Source: Brasenia schreberi
Lineage: Eukaryota; Streptophyta; Magnoliopsida; Nymphaeales; Cabombaceae
Length of the DNA stretch: 64,000 bases
Direction of reading: 5' to 3'
Assembly: GCA_036023115.1 (NCBI GenBank)
Contig: JAYKKT010000079.1
Coordinates: 9,995,001 to 10,059,000 of the forward strand
Program-made: the position numbers and the translations under genes
Shown: positions 10,694 through 22,778 of the stretch, in pieces
Position numbering within the stretch: the stretch's first letter is position 1
How the letters are laid out: each line of letters opens with the position of its first letter
Notes under the pieces: model-generated
Told to the model about the DNA's origin: nothing
Databases searched by the model: none
Seen by the model: the letters and a program-made list of their open reading frames with translations, nothing else

Positions 10694-13600
10694 TGTAGAC
10701 GTGATTTTATTTCAAATCGTGGGATTCGAAATCAAACCCTCGAACTACGTCGGGTTGCACGAGCATGCCAGTTAGTTTACTAAAACTAACAAATTATGTT
10801 TTTCTGACTTCTTAGAACGATTGTGGACAAGTGAGATCTTTTCGACTTAGGCCTTCTTGAACCGGCGCTCAAGGGTCAGCCTAGATGCTTGAAATTTTTT
10901 GAATCCGTTAATTCGAAAAAGGAAAAACCAGATTTTCCAAAGTTTCAGATTTGTGTTTAAGTTCTTGATTTCTGAAAAATTTTCAGATTTTGAAAGTTGC
11001 AGAATCTGTTCAGTCCCAAAGACCTGTTCTCCGAATTTTTAAAAATACTTCTGATTCTCCAACAATTCTACAAATTTTACAGAATAGAGACACGTGTATT
11101 TAGAATCAGAATATATTTTTATTTTATAATTTTGTTCTTTATTTTATGAGAATTAAATATGGAATCAAAAACTGTTATAAAATTCAGAACAACCTTGTTT
11201 CTGTGAATCATAAGCTCCGAAAAACAGCAATATCTCAGCACTCTGTCATCCAATTTCGATAAAATTTGTGTGTTAGAAAGATACGGATGTTAGGTTTCTA
11301 CAGAATCAAATTTCATCCAATTTCATTCAGTGGTTGCAGAGATATGAGCAAAAGAACAGAGGTCTGTTACTGAATGTTCTGTTTCTGTAAAACGCAATCT
11401 GGATTTTGTATAAACTTCACGGATCTAATTGACTAGGCAACAGTTCATAACAATTCCTCAAACTTTTATCTAAAAATGTCTGATATGTCTAGATTATTCA
11501 TGCAAAATTTTGGATCAACTGGATTATCCGTTTGTCCATAATAATTCCGTGATCAGACATGTGTGCACAGACAGTTTTAGAAACCAGTTTTACACAAAAT
11601 TTCAGAAGGTTCCTAACGTGATTCTAGAACGAAGTTCAACCTGTATCAGTCCTAATAAATCATGGAAATCATCTAAACATGGATTTTAATGTCGTTCATG
11701 AAGGAATCATGCATGTTTGTATCGATATAAATGAAGAACATGGGCTCAAAGCCTTGATTCATGTACAAATTTCTAGAATCTGTGCTTTTTCAGATTCTCA
11801 TGAATTAAAACCAATTTGTGCAAGAATTCCAACCTGTGTGAGTGAGAGGGGACGTAGGAGCACTTCGCCGGACGATCGTCGAACGTCGGAACCAGGCCGG
11901 ACTTCCTTCTTCTCCTTCTTCTCTTCCTTTCTCTCTCTCTCTCTCTATTTCTCTGAATTTTTGGACTGAATGTTCCTGTGTGCTGGTCCCCCCAGATTGA
12001 TGCTTTGTGGTGACTGGAGGATCAATTTTTGGACTGATGCTTTGCTCTGGCTGGTTCCCGCCTTTACAGCATCCTTGAGGCTCCTTTTATAGGCCAAAAG
12101 ATGCCTCTTAGGTGTAGCATTGGGCAAGGCAAGTTGCCTTGCTGAGCAAATTTGTTTTTGCCAGTAAACTGCTGTAAAACTCGGATTTTGGAAAGTGTTA
12201 CTGTGCAAACCTTCCAAACACAGATCTTTAGCTGTTCCTCCTAAAATCGTAATGGTAAGTTGGTGCTGGACTTGTTCAGTATGGTAAGTGGAGCTATTTC
12301 ACGTTGAATTTGGAATAAGGAGCTATTCATTGTTTGCTGCATTTCCTACAGAAATTGCAGCTGCTGGGATTTGAAATTGGTAGCTGTACTGCCTTGATGG
12401 ATCGGGAAACGTCACTGTTCAGCCAATATGGTAAGTGGTCTCAGCTCTCCTTTGATTCACAATTCCATTTTTATGCTTCTCATCATCCCAATCGATGGTA
12501 TTATTATCGGGTGAATCCTCTGCTTTCAATAATTTCAAGCAAGCTTGCGATGGGCTTCAATTACGTGATGGAGGGACTCATCTGCCTACCAATTCGGAAG
12601 TGTTTGGAGAAGATCTGTATCGAGTTCTGGATCTTGATATGCGCATATGGTGGAGATGCTTCCAAGGAAATTCTTGAATTATTTGAATTCCTTTGCAGAG
12701 GTGATGTTGCCGCAGGTGTGAGTGATGTACTCGAAGGACGTATAGGTAAAGATTCCACATGGCGATGTCTTGAAACAGGAGTACAAACCCCAATTGTCAT
12801 TGGATTAGGATGATGGAACTTGCAGCTTGTTCGGAGGAACAAACAAGGAGGTTGAACAAGATGTCCAATGGCCATCAATCAAGAAACAGGAACAACAGAT
12901 CAGCTTTTCCTGAACCATGGTTGCAAAGGGTTCCGATAATAGGCCATGTCTCATCCGTAATGTTATCAAGATGTACGACCATAAAACTCTATTCCTCTTT
13001 CTTCACATTTTGAACATGAATCTACATGTTCATTTTAGCCAGAGTTGCAGCAACTAGTTAAGTTTTAGCAGCTAACTGTCCCAATGCAGTTCCCTGTGTA
13101 ATAGCATCAGTTGAGGGATTCCATATGCTTCTTCGGAGACACAATCGCAGTTTGCATTTGATGAACATCTCCCATAACATTCCTCACATGAAATTCTTTA
13201 ATAACCTCTAATGTCATATCAGCTAAGTTGGAGGAAAGTATCAATGTTGTTGTCTGCAGCTGGTTTAGCTATCTACTGCCGTAATATCCATGTCTGTTTA
13301 AGAAGGCCATGATTCACAAACCCAGCAAGCCTGATGACTATTGTGCCTCTGCAACATTGCAAAAGGTGGCTCCCTCTGTTTGCAATTTGAGAACATAACT
13401 GCACATTTGCTGTGAAAGTAGTTATGCAAATCCATGTTACATGCTTTACTACAAAAGCGTTCAAGTAAGCCCATGTTACGTTTTTTTGAAAACCAACCAT
13501 CATGCTCACTAGATTTCCCTCATGAGTGTTAAAAACTTTAACATTGTTCTTAACATAAAAGTAACATAACAGTAACATATGACAATGCAAAACTGATGCA

Positions 13601-14156
13601 TATCAACACACTAATTACCTCGACACCCAAGCATAACATGGACACGTTACGAAAGGCGTTCGATACCAAACCTTTGTTCTCGGAAGCTATCGTTCTTGCC
13701 TCCGTCTTTCCTTTCCTTTGGTGAGACCAACTTTCCCTTCTGGAAGTGATTTCTTTTCAAATATGAGTTTTTCTTTGTGGGAAGCTCACTTTCCCTTTTT
13801 GATGCCCACTCTCTTTTTTGGGCACCCACCTGCCTTTTCAGGTGTCAAATTGTCTTATAAATGCCTGTTTCTTTTCAAACGGAAAACTTAAAACAAATTT
13901 ATCAACAGAAAACTTTTAAAGAAACGAAATCCTGCTTTTTCCATGCTGGGGGCAAAATTGTCATTTTCATCCAATCTTGTCAAAATTTGAAATTTTCAGA
14001 AAGGAAAGTATTCTTTCATCATTTTAAAGCTTCTATAAAATTTTGGTACCGAAACAACTCGTTTAGTGCATTTTTCCTTCAAAAACCCCAAAATTGCTAA
14101 AATGGCCACTTTCCTAAAAATGTAAGAATTTTAAAAGAAAATTTTGGGTGTCTACA
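10694..14156 (-). repeat. 5' LTR of element 2 (3.46 kb)
   Basis: On the plus strand it starts TGTAGACGTG beside a PBS and ends GGGTGTCTACA at 14156. U5 hairpins at 10848-10883 and about 10765-10795 match other LTRs with compensating changes. Most of the interior (11000-13900) is unlike the other LTRs and lacks the GT/AC tandem units. A TTTATAAG motif on the minus strand near 13855 could be the TATA box. A 480-bp open stretch at 12334-12813 has no recognised product. Confidence 0.65.
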
Positions 14157-15047
14157 GCCTCCATAGGAGCAAAAACGCCCATCATATTCTCAGAAGATGA
14201 TATAGAAAGACCCTACGAGTCCCATAACCAGACCCTACATATCGAGGTGGTTCTAAATAACCACTCTCTAGATAGGTGCCTAGTCGATGGGGGAGGAGGG
14301 CTCAATATCCTTCCACTTCATGTGGCAAACAAAATCGGAGTCACCTTGACATCTGTAAACCCAAGCCCCATCGTCATCACTAGATATGATGAGAATGCGT
14401 CTAGACCACTAGGATCTATCGAACTCCCCATGGAAACGGGAGGGATAGGACACACGGGGGTGTTCCATGTCCTGGACATCCACCCCCACTATAACCTGTT
14501 GCTGGGAAGGCCTTGGATACACAGCTTGTGTGTTGTGCCATCCACCTTCCACAAGTGTGTCAAAATCCCTTTCAAAGACAAAGTCGTAGTGATCCTAGGT
14601 GAGAGTCATCCTCAGCTTCAAGGGGTCATAACTTCCCCTTGCTTGTCGAGTTCCCAGACCCATGAGGTAAAACTGGGGCAAACCTTGCTCGAGCCACCAA
14701 GGCTGACATTGAAAAACCCTAGGAAGGTCGTATATGTGAAGGGGCCACCCAAGGCTGGCCCCCTCAAAGTTTTGACCATTCCAGAAAAACCCAAGAATCC
14801 CCTATTTCCAAAACCCTTGGACAAAAAGCCCTATGTGCATAACATAGACGACAGCGAGTTCCAGGACCACGATTTATATCAAACTTTCTCTAAAAACAAA
14901 AAATCATGGGACATGCTATTAAATATGGGCTATTTGCCATATAAAAGTCTAGGGACACAAAATCAGGGTCTCCTAGAACCCATACTGTCTAGGGCAAATC
15001 CAAGCCGATATGGGATCGGCTATACTCCCAGAATACCACCAGAACTT
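14157..15047 (+). pseudogene. gag-pro fragment: protease and G-patch tail
   Basis: An open frame covers the pre-protease segment (FSEDDIERPYESHNQ), a retropepsin-like core (CLVDGGGGLNILPLHVA, with DGG in place of the usual D-S/T-G, and LLLGRPWIHS further on), a Pro/Lys linker, and a G-patch-like tail (NMGYLPYKSLGTQNQG...RYGIGYTPRIPPE). It matches the minus-strand copy at 22870-23620 and the plus copy at 35690-36560. The start is cut by the LTR of element 2 at 14156 and the end by an LTR fragment at 15048. It cannot be expressed as a complete polyprotein. Confidence 0.8.
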
Positions 15048-16129
15048 TAGATTGAGTAAGAAAGGTCGAGTTTTGGAGTGTGAAGGACCTGGTTTCAATG
15101 ATGAAGCCGACCTTCCTCTTGATGGCCTTCCTTCTCAACTCCCACAAGTTATCACCTAGCTTCCCCTTCTTCCCACACTAGAGGACGTCCCTCCTTGCTG
15201 GAAATTCCTGTAACTAGTCTAGCACACACCACCCAGGGTCTAGAGCTTATCTCTCCTCTCTTTCCAATATCCAAAGTTATGGAACCCGTCCCCCTCTTGG
15301 GCCTTTTTATAGGCCAAGGGGGGCTGGTTCTAGCCTTTTCCATGGGGCGGGTTGGCCTGCCCCTTGGGTCCAATTTGGATCCATTTGATCCAACCACTTA
15401 GTGGTGCCCTTGTTGACCTTGGTCCAGCCCATATGGGCTGGGCCTAGGTGTAGCCGATTTAGCTTGATCTACATGGCTTGGTGTTTGGTGTACCCGGCCC
15501 AAGCTTGCTTCAATATTGCTAGTTTGTCCCAGTCGTACAGACGTAGCTAGGTTCTTCTCTTTGACGCTCGGCTGCTCCTTACACTTAATACAAGCCATTC
15601 TTAACCGTGTACATTTAGCTAAGTCCTTTTGATTCATAAGTTCAGCCATGCCTTGATTCTTGCTTGGTTCGGCTTCCACCCTTTGCTTTTGAGTTCAACT
15701 TGAAATCTTCTCGAATTGGATGAGCTTGTTACCATGCCCTCGAGTCTTGGTTCCATGTTGGCCCCATCTTGATCAAACAAACTTGGATTTGATCGGTCTT
15801 GACCTTCCATTTGGATAAGTTGTTGAATTCGAACTTGATATGCTTCAATCTTCTCTGCTTTTGGGAATCAATCTGAATCTGATTTAACTTGATCCCGTAT
15901 CTTGATACACTTTATCTTCTTTCCGGGAATCGAGGCCTGGATTGGGTCTTTGCCTGCTTCGAAACTCATGGGCTATTTGGATTTAAAACCTTTATTTTGA
16001 AATATTCCCCCAGAAGGCTTTAACTTTAAAATTTGGGGTTTTTTTAATTTAAAGGTTCATAAAGGCTTTAAATTGGCTTTCAAAATTTAGGAGTTTTTGA
16101 AAATACTTGAAAAATTTTGGGTGTTTATA
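15048..16129 (-). repeat. LTR fragment, family B
   Basis: The minus strand begins TATAAACACCC at 16129 (TG mutated to TA). The last 180 bp match the LTR start at 44820-44994. The left end breaks abruptly into the gag-pro fragment, so the 3' part of this LTR is missing. Confidence 0.6.
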
Positions 16130-16753
16130 GCTAACTCTTCAAAAGTAGCGAACTGACTAAGATCGTAGGAAGCCAGCCATTTGGAAGTTGTACCTTTGAG
16201 GGATAAAGGGAACCAATACACCCATTTCATCGAGTCCTTTTTCTTATGGGATCGATGAGAGAAAAGTTGAAAGTGAGACCTAGGGTCTCCCGTGCCATCA
16301 TACCAATGGAAATTCGGTATTTCATCGTCACTGTCTGTTTCATAGTCTAAAGGAAGAAAATCAGATAGGGCGTAGTTTATTTTCTCTTTGTTTTGCCCTT
16401 TCAGCAGCTGCTGTAGGGCTTTACGATCCTTGTGAGTGAAGGATTCGTGGTAGTGGTTGCCTTCCATTGCGGAGGTCTCCTTGTGTTTTCGAGTTTTTTC
16501 AAATCTCTTTTTGGCCTTTGGTTCACCGTGTGACGAACATGAATCAACTGCTTCAGCCTCTTGGCTAAGAGTAGCGATTTTGGCCTCAAAGTCCCTTCTT
16601 AACTCCTCGATTTCCTCTCTTTGATCTCGAGTTTTCAAAATTTTCCTATAAAGAGAACTTGATGTGCATGAGGCATGGCTAGACACTTCTTGGGAGCCTG
16701 GATTTGGCATGGCTCCGATGCTTTTTAAAACCCAACTATGAAATGCACAAGAC
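16130..16753 (-). pseudogene. gag N-terminal fragment
   Basis: From the ATG at 16710 the frame encodes PGSQEVSSHASC, a charged helix (EEIEELRRDFEAKIATLSQE), CSSHGE, and the start of the capsid region: KALQQLLKGQ, DYETDSDDE, GDPRSHFQLF, WVYWFPLSLKG. It ends at 16130, where LTR B begins. It retains CAG at the codon that is TAG in the two autonomous copies (34094 and 25218). The leader is cut at 16754 by an LTR end. Confidence 0.8.
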
Positions 16754-17875
16754 TGTAAACACCCCAAAATCCCACATTTTTCTCAAATATGCCTGGTTTC
16801 ACAAAAGCAGCCCCAAAGGGCTATTTTGAGTCTGGAAACCCAGGAGCCTTCCAAACAACCCTGTACGTATTTGCAAATCTATACATATAGTTTTTAGACT
16901 TCAAAATGTATAGTTAGGTGCACTAAGGTGGGTTTAGGCTTAGTTGGTTAGGGTCTAGGTGGTCTAGCTAGGTGAGGTCGACTAGGTTGGGGCGGTTTTG
17001 GGTGAGAAGGGTTAGGTTTTAGGGGGAATGGCTAGGTGAGGTGAGCTAGGTTTAGGAACCACCCTTTGGTGCCGGTCCATTGCCTTGATTGCAGCCATGT
17101 CCAAGTTGGTGCAGCCCTAGGTCAAGTGTAGGTGCATACAAGCTTAAACCCACACTCTAGGTTAAACCCACAAGGCTAACCCACTCTTGACCAAAAGTCA
17201 AGCCTACCAACTTTCTCACTCATACTTTATGCCCCCCTTTCTCTCTCTACCCAAGCCTTCCAAGGCATTTCACGTGAAATATAGTGGGCCCCTCACCCCC
17301 ATTTATGAGGAGGTGATGTGGGCCATGGATACAGATATTGGATTTGGATCTTGGGATCCAAATCCAAATCCAAATACATGTTGGGTTTGAATCTGGATAT
17401 ATATGGTCCAGATCCGACCCAAATCTTTTTTTTTATTCCTTCATGGCGTTTCAAAATGGACGGTTTGTGCGGGGCCTGACTTCATTAGTACTCCGTCTTG
17501 CGTTGGGCTTTGCCAACATTGTCGTCCGATCTTCTTCTCACCTTCAAGAGTTCATTTTGAGCATTTTTCTCATATTTGGGGCTTGGATGTCTGAGAATTT
17601 GGGGATGCTTTTGATATGAGAGTTGATGTGCCGGGCTTGAAGTATGCTTCGGGTCGGGCTCTCCTTTGCCTTTTCGGTCCTGCTTTTGTCAGGCCAGGCG
17701 GCTTTCGGGGTTTCAAAATACTTTTTAAAGTCTAAAAACTATATGTATAGATTTGCAAATATGTATAGGGTTGTCTGGAAGGCTCCTGGATTTCCAGAGT
17801 CAAAATAGCCCTTTGGGGCTGCTTTTGTGAAACCAAGCATATTTGAGAAAATCATGGGATTTTGGGGTGTTTACA
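16754..17875 (-). repeat. 3' LTR (family A) with inverted-repeat ends
   Basis: On the minus strand an LTR starts at 17875 (TGTAAACACCCC), beside the PPT of the element to its right. At the left edge, 16754-16910 is an inverted copy of the same LTR start (mirror of 17718-17875). The segment therefore begins TGTAAACACC and ends GGTGTTTACA, and its U5 part is missing. GGATTTGG iterons lie at 17335-17410. Confidence 0.75.
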
Positions 17876-17890
17876 GATGCCCCTCTTTGG
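17876..17890 (-). other. Polypurine tract (minus element)
   Basis: Minus strand CCAAAGAGGGGCATC directly before the LTR start at 17875; identical to the PPT of element 1. Confidence 0.7.
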
Positions 17891-19027
17891 CATTATCCAA
17901 ATTTATTTGGATAATGGCAAAGACGACAACACCCCTTTCAATGTCTCCCTAGATCTACCTACAAAAATATGGGATCGTCCCAATTGTTGAGCAAAATCTC
18001 TCTTTTAAATGGGAGATTTCACGCCAAAGGGGACTTCTATGTTTTTTGGTCCTAAATGGGATCATGTTATGCAAGTGTTCATGCGTGGATATGCACATGC
18101 ATGACATGGATGAGACGCCAAGTAGGACAACCTCCCAAAGACCAGATGGCATGGTCGAACTCTTGAGACTTACGAAGACCTGCTGCTCCAAGTGAGCGGG
18201 CCCTATGTTGCTCGATGTTCGATTTTTCAAAATTTATTTACAAAAGGAAAACTGCTTTTAGCCTTAATCCTAAGGATCTCGAGCTCTTCGCATTTTCCTT
18301 TACTTGAGTCTTGACACTCACTAATCTAGCAGAGGTTTTATAAGAAAACAAGCTATATTTCAAAATTCCTACGCCTTACTCAAAACATCGAATTCTCAAA
18401 CAAAATGAAATTCAAGTAAGTAAATCCTATTTTTACTTTAGGATTCCTTGAAATGAACCATGTTTTACTTGGGATAAGTCATGGGGATGGCAAAGAGATA
18501 CCACGGTCCCTTCTGAAGCGTCCCGTGGTTTGAGGCATAGAAGACGGAAAACTGCTCTCTTTTTTTTTTGAGCTTTTTGGCCATTTCTTCCTTTTTTTAA
18601 TAGAGTGGGAGTATTTTTTCTTTAATCCCTCTTTTCCATAAAAGAATCGAATTTTTCTTTTGATTCATGTTTCTTTCTTTGGGAAAGAGATTTTGGCGGG
18701 GATTTTCCTTTGTTTTTGGCCATATTTTTCTTTTGGAAGGAGAAGAGAAGAGGGGAGGACTTATCCCAAGGTCACACTCGATCCATTCCAGATCAGCCTA
18801 TTTAGAAATAGCACGTACTACTTGCAAGTATCTTGCTATATTGAACTAGGCCTTTCTTTGTAAGAAGAAGGATTTTGAAATGTAACCATGCATTTGGAAA
18901 ACTCCACTCTTTCACAAGTGCGAATTCTCTTGCTCACGGTCACGCACTTTGCCTTTGAACCTTACTTTCGAGGTTTCAAAGAAGCTATCCCTAAGACTTT
19001 TCGAAAATGAGAATTTAAACCCAAACC
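17891..19027 (-). other. 3' untranslated part of the minus autonomous element
   Basis: No gene. It is homologous to 40417-41558, with the conserved hairpin at 18500-18529 and AT-rich runs at 18560-18740. The end of the integrase frame lies at 19028. Confidence 0.65.
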
Positions 19028-21330
19028 CTACACATAATACTTCTTTAAGTATTGAATATTGATAGGATCTGCTAAATTCCTACCTTCTACATCGATCAAC
19101 CAATATGAGTTGTTCGTGGTGGTTGCATGCACAACATAGGGTCCATCCCACTTGGGGCGGCACTTTCCAAGTGGATGTGGGCCATGATAGTGGATGATTT
19201 TCAAAACCAGATCTCCCACTTTAAAGTGGCGAGGTTTCATATGTTTGTCGTAGTGTCGGGTGATCCTTTGCCGGTATGCATGAGCATGATCCATAGCAAG
19301 GAGTCGCCTCTCATCTAGCAAATCTAGTTCGGCCATCCTAGCATGCTGAAGCGTCTCTAGGGGGAGGTCAAGTGCGATGGATGTATGAAATGAATGGGGA
19401 GAATGGCGTTTATGCCATAGACCAACTCAAATGGCGTGGTATTCGTGGGAGTTCGGATGGAAGTCCTATAAGCCCATAAGGCTTCATCCAGCTTCTCATG
19501 CCACGTCCTACCCTTCTCTAAAGTCTTCTCAATTATGCTAATGAGAGTCTTATTCGTGGCTTCGGCTTGGTCGTTGCCTTGAGGGTAGTAGGGCAAGGAG
19601 AAGTGGTGAGTTATGCCATAAGTGTTGCACAACTTGACCATCCGCTCGTTTTTGAATGGGGTGCCATTATCGGACACAAGGTATCTTGGAACTCCAAATC
19701 GAGCCAAGATATTCCTCCTAATGAAAGCCACCACATGTTGCCCCTGTACGTTGGTCAGGGAGGTGGCTTCGACCCACTTAGAGAAGTAATCAGTGGCTGC
19801 TAAAATGAACCTATGCCCATTCGATGCCTTTGAAAATATCGGGCCTACAATATCAAATGCCCACATGGTAAATGGCCAGGGGCTGACCATGGAATGCAAT
19901 GATGATGAGGGGATATGAATGGCGTGCCCATGTACTTGACATGGATGACACTTCCTAACATGATCGTGGCAATCCTTTTTTAGGGTGGACCAAAAATAGC
20001 CCGCTCTAAGTATTTTCATCGCCATCATGTTGGCATTGACATGACCTCCACATTCTCCATCGTGGAATTCATGCATAACAGTCCTAGCCTCCTCTAGGTC
20101 GACACATCTTAGTAAGATGCCGGTAAAACTCTTTTTATACAAAACCCCACCCAAAGTCGTGTATCGGGTAGAAATTTTTCGAATGAGTGCCTTATCTTTG
20201 GATATGGCATCCTCAGCGAATCCCCCATTTTCTAGAAAACATTTGATGTCATAGAACCAAGGTTTTTCAACAGAATTCGAATTGTTTTGGCAAATTTCCA
20301 AATCGTGTGTAGATGGAGTGGGTGCATGCCATATTTCTAAGGATCGGGTTCCTAAAGTGGGATCGACCCTTAGGGCTGAACCTAAGGATGAGAGGGCATC
20401 GGCAATGCCATTATCCTTTCTTCCTACATGTGTGAGTGTACACGATTGGAATGACTCAACCAATCGAGTGGCCAACTCGTGATATGGAAGAAGCTTTTCG
20501 TTTCTAACTTGCCAAATTTTCAAAACTTGGTTTATAACGAGGTGTGAATCTCTAAAGACCTCGATGTATGATGCCCCTAGAGTTTTCGAAATCCTTAAGC
20601 CTTGTATGAGTGCTTCATACTCAACTATGTTGTTGGAACATTTGAAATCTAGGCGAATTGCTATGGGTATCTTACCCTTTTGATGGGATACGAGGATGAT
20701 ACCTACCCCGGCCCCTCGTTGGTTTCGTGCCCCATCGAAGTGCATCTTCCACACTTGGTTTTCGAAAGGGTTTGCCAAAATGTGGTTTTGCAATATGCCT
20801 TCATCAGGCATTTCATTAAGTGTGGAATAGGCATCCTCTAGGGGGAACTCAGCCACGTAGTCAGCTAGGGCTTGCTCCTTAATGGAGATTTGATGATGGT
20901 TTTTCAGGTCATACTCCATTAGAAGGAGTTGCCATTTGCCCAATCTACCTGTGAGAATGGGTTTTTCGAACAAATGCTTGATTGGATCAAGCTTGGACTC
21001 TATCCAGATCTCATGATCTAGGAAATAGTGTCGAAATTTCTGGCAGGCCCAAACTAGGGCCAAGCATGTCTTCTCCATGGCTTGATAATTCCTTTCATAA
21101 GCCAAGAGAGTTTTCGAAATATAATAGATGGCATACTCCTTGTGGGTGTCATCCTCGTATTGAGCTAACAAAGCTCCCAAGGCATTCGCATGCACAGAAA
21201 TGTAAAGCAAAAGAGGTTTTCCTTTCTTTGGAGGGTTTAAAACAGGGGAAATAACTAAGTATGCCTTTAGTCTTTCAAATGACTTCTGGCAGTCGTCATC
21301 CCACGAAAATTTCATGCCCTTTCTCAACAA
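19028..21330 (-). pseudogene. pol: RNase H, archaeal-type RNase H, integrase
   Basis: The frame 19357-21330 starts inside the first RNase H region (YISVHANALGALLAQY, ISKTLLAYERNYQAMEKTCLALVWA), then has a second RNase H (MHFDGARNQRGAGVGI about residue 195, ALIQGLRISK, DSHLVINQV, HVGRKDNGIADALSSL), then integrase. Integrase shows the zinc-binding H...H...CHPC region, and the DDE triad in WAFDIVGP, VSDNGTPF and NDQAEATNKT. A frameshift near 19357-19390 separates the C-terminal domain (19028-19336, KVGDLVLK, WDGPYVVHA), which binds DNA in this family. N replaces the usual G before DQAEA. The enzyme set would copy RNA to DNA and insert it, but this copy is broken. Confidence 0.85.
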
Positions 21331-22750
21331 CTTGTTGAAGGGTTCGCATCTAATCGCCAGGTTTGAGATAAACCTGTGAATGGATTATAATCGACCTTGG
21401 AGGCTACGAATCTGCGTGAGATTGGAGGGTGGAGCCATGTCTATGATGGCTCGACACTTAGAAGGGTCGACTTCTATGCCCCTTTGGCTCACCATAAAGC
21501 CTAAGAGCTTTCCGAACTCTACTCCGAGCACACATTTCTGAGGGTTTAGCTTTACTTTGTAAACTCTAAGCCTTTCGAAAATCTTTTGTAAGCATTCGAT
21601 ATGAGTGCATCGTGTTTTGGATTTGGCTAAGAGATCATCCACATATACCTCTACGAGCTCATGAATCTGATCATGGAAGATCGTGGTCATAGCTCTCTGG
21701 TATGTGGCACCGGCATTTTTCAAACCAAAGGGCATGACTGTATAGCAGTACGTGCCCCATGGGGTTATGAAAGCGGTCTTACCTTGATCTCGTGGGCTTA
21801 GTTTGATTTGGTTATACCCTGAATAGCCATCCATAAACGAAAACATTTCATGATCTGCAGTACTATCGACTATCAAATCTATGCTTGGCAAAGGATATCC
21901 TTTGGAGTGGCTTTATTCAGGTTCCTAAAGTCGATGCATATTCAAATCTTCCCATTGGTTTTTTAAACAACTATATTGGATAACCAATCAGAATACGCAA
22001 TGGGTTTTATAAATCCGGCTTTTAATAGATCTTCTAAACCCTCTTTGACTTGTGCGTGAATGTTCGGATGTATTTTCCTAAGCTTTTGCTTTATGGGTTT
22101 CACATCCGCATCTAAGGGAAGACGATGTTCGACAATACTCGGGTCTATGCCCAGCATGTCTTCATACGTCCATGCAAACACATCTAAGTAGGTTTTTAGA
22201 AATACAATGAATGATGATTTTTCATGCTCATGCAAACATGTGCCTACCTTAATGAGTTTGGGCTTTGAATCACTTCCTAGGTTTATCTCTATGAAATCTC
22301 CTCCTACTGAATTTGAAGGCTTTTCAAAATCGAGAATTTTATGAAATTCTGGGAGCTCAGAAGTGGGATCTTCCTCAAGGGGATCCACCTCTGGGCTTTG
22401 ATCCTTCTCGAGGTTTATAGAGCCTAGAGAATTTGATGCATGGATTTTTAAAAGATCTGGTTTTACACTTAGAATTTCTATTGATTTCGAAATTTTTGGT
22501 CTGGTTATACAGACAACGTTTCTTTTGACCCAAATCCTTACCAAGAGTAGCTATGTACAAAATCTTTTTGGAATTTTGTAAATTTTTGATTTTTTTGTGT
22601 TTTTGTAAAACGAGCACTTTGGGAACTATACAAACTACTCTTTTTTCGAGTTTTTCATTTTCAAATGTTTTTGGCTTTTATAATTTTTCCATTTTTTGGA
22701 TTTCGAATTTTTCCAAATGTTTTTGTATTTTTGATTTAGGGATCTTCCAT
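21331..22750 (-). pseudogene. pol: reverse transcriptase region
   Basis: 21963-22544 holds the segment before RT (FAWTYEDMLGIDPSIVEHRL) and the first RT motifs (KPIKQKLRKIHPNIHAQVK). 21385-21891 holds the RT core: FSFMDGYSGYNQIKLSP, MPFGLKNAGATYQRAM, the active-site box YVDDLL, and KCVLGVEFGKLLGFMVS. The two are out of register between 21892 and 21962, where the VRKTNGKIRICIDFRNLNK region seen in the plus copy is disrupted. A further stop near 21385 (GRL*) separates RT from RNase H. The YVDD box itself is intact. Confidence 0.8.
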
Positions 22751-22778
22751 CATACCTACAAAGGGAAAACACTACAGG

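Larger units (their letters stand above)
8937..14156 (-). mobile_element. Non-autonomous Tat-type element 2 (truncated by element 1)
   Basis: Minus-strand order: LTR (14156 to 10694), a leader with three PBS-like copies (10693-10361), then an ORF from 10178 that is cut at 8937 by the LTR of element 1. The rest of element 2 would lie left of the window. It encodes a protein homologous to that of element 1 but more intact at the N-terminus. Confidence 0.75.
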
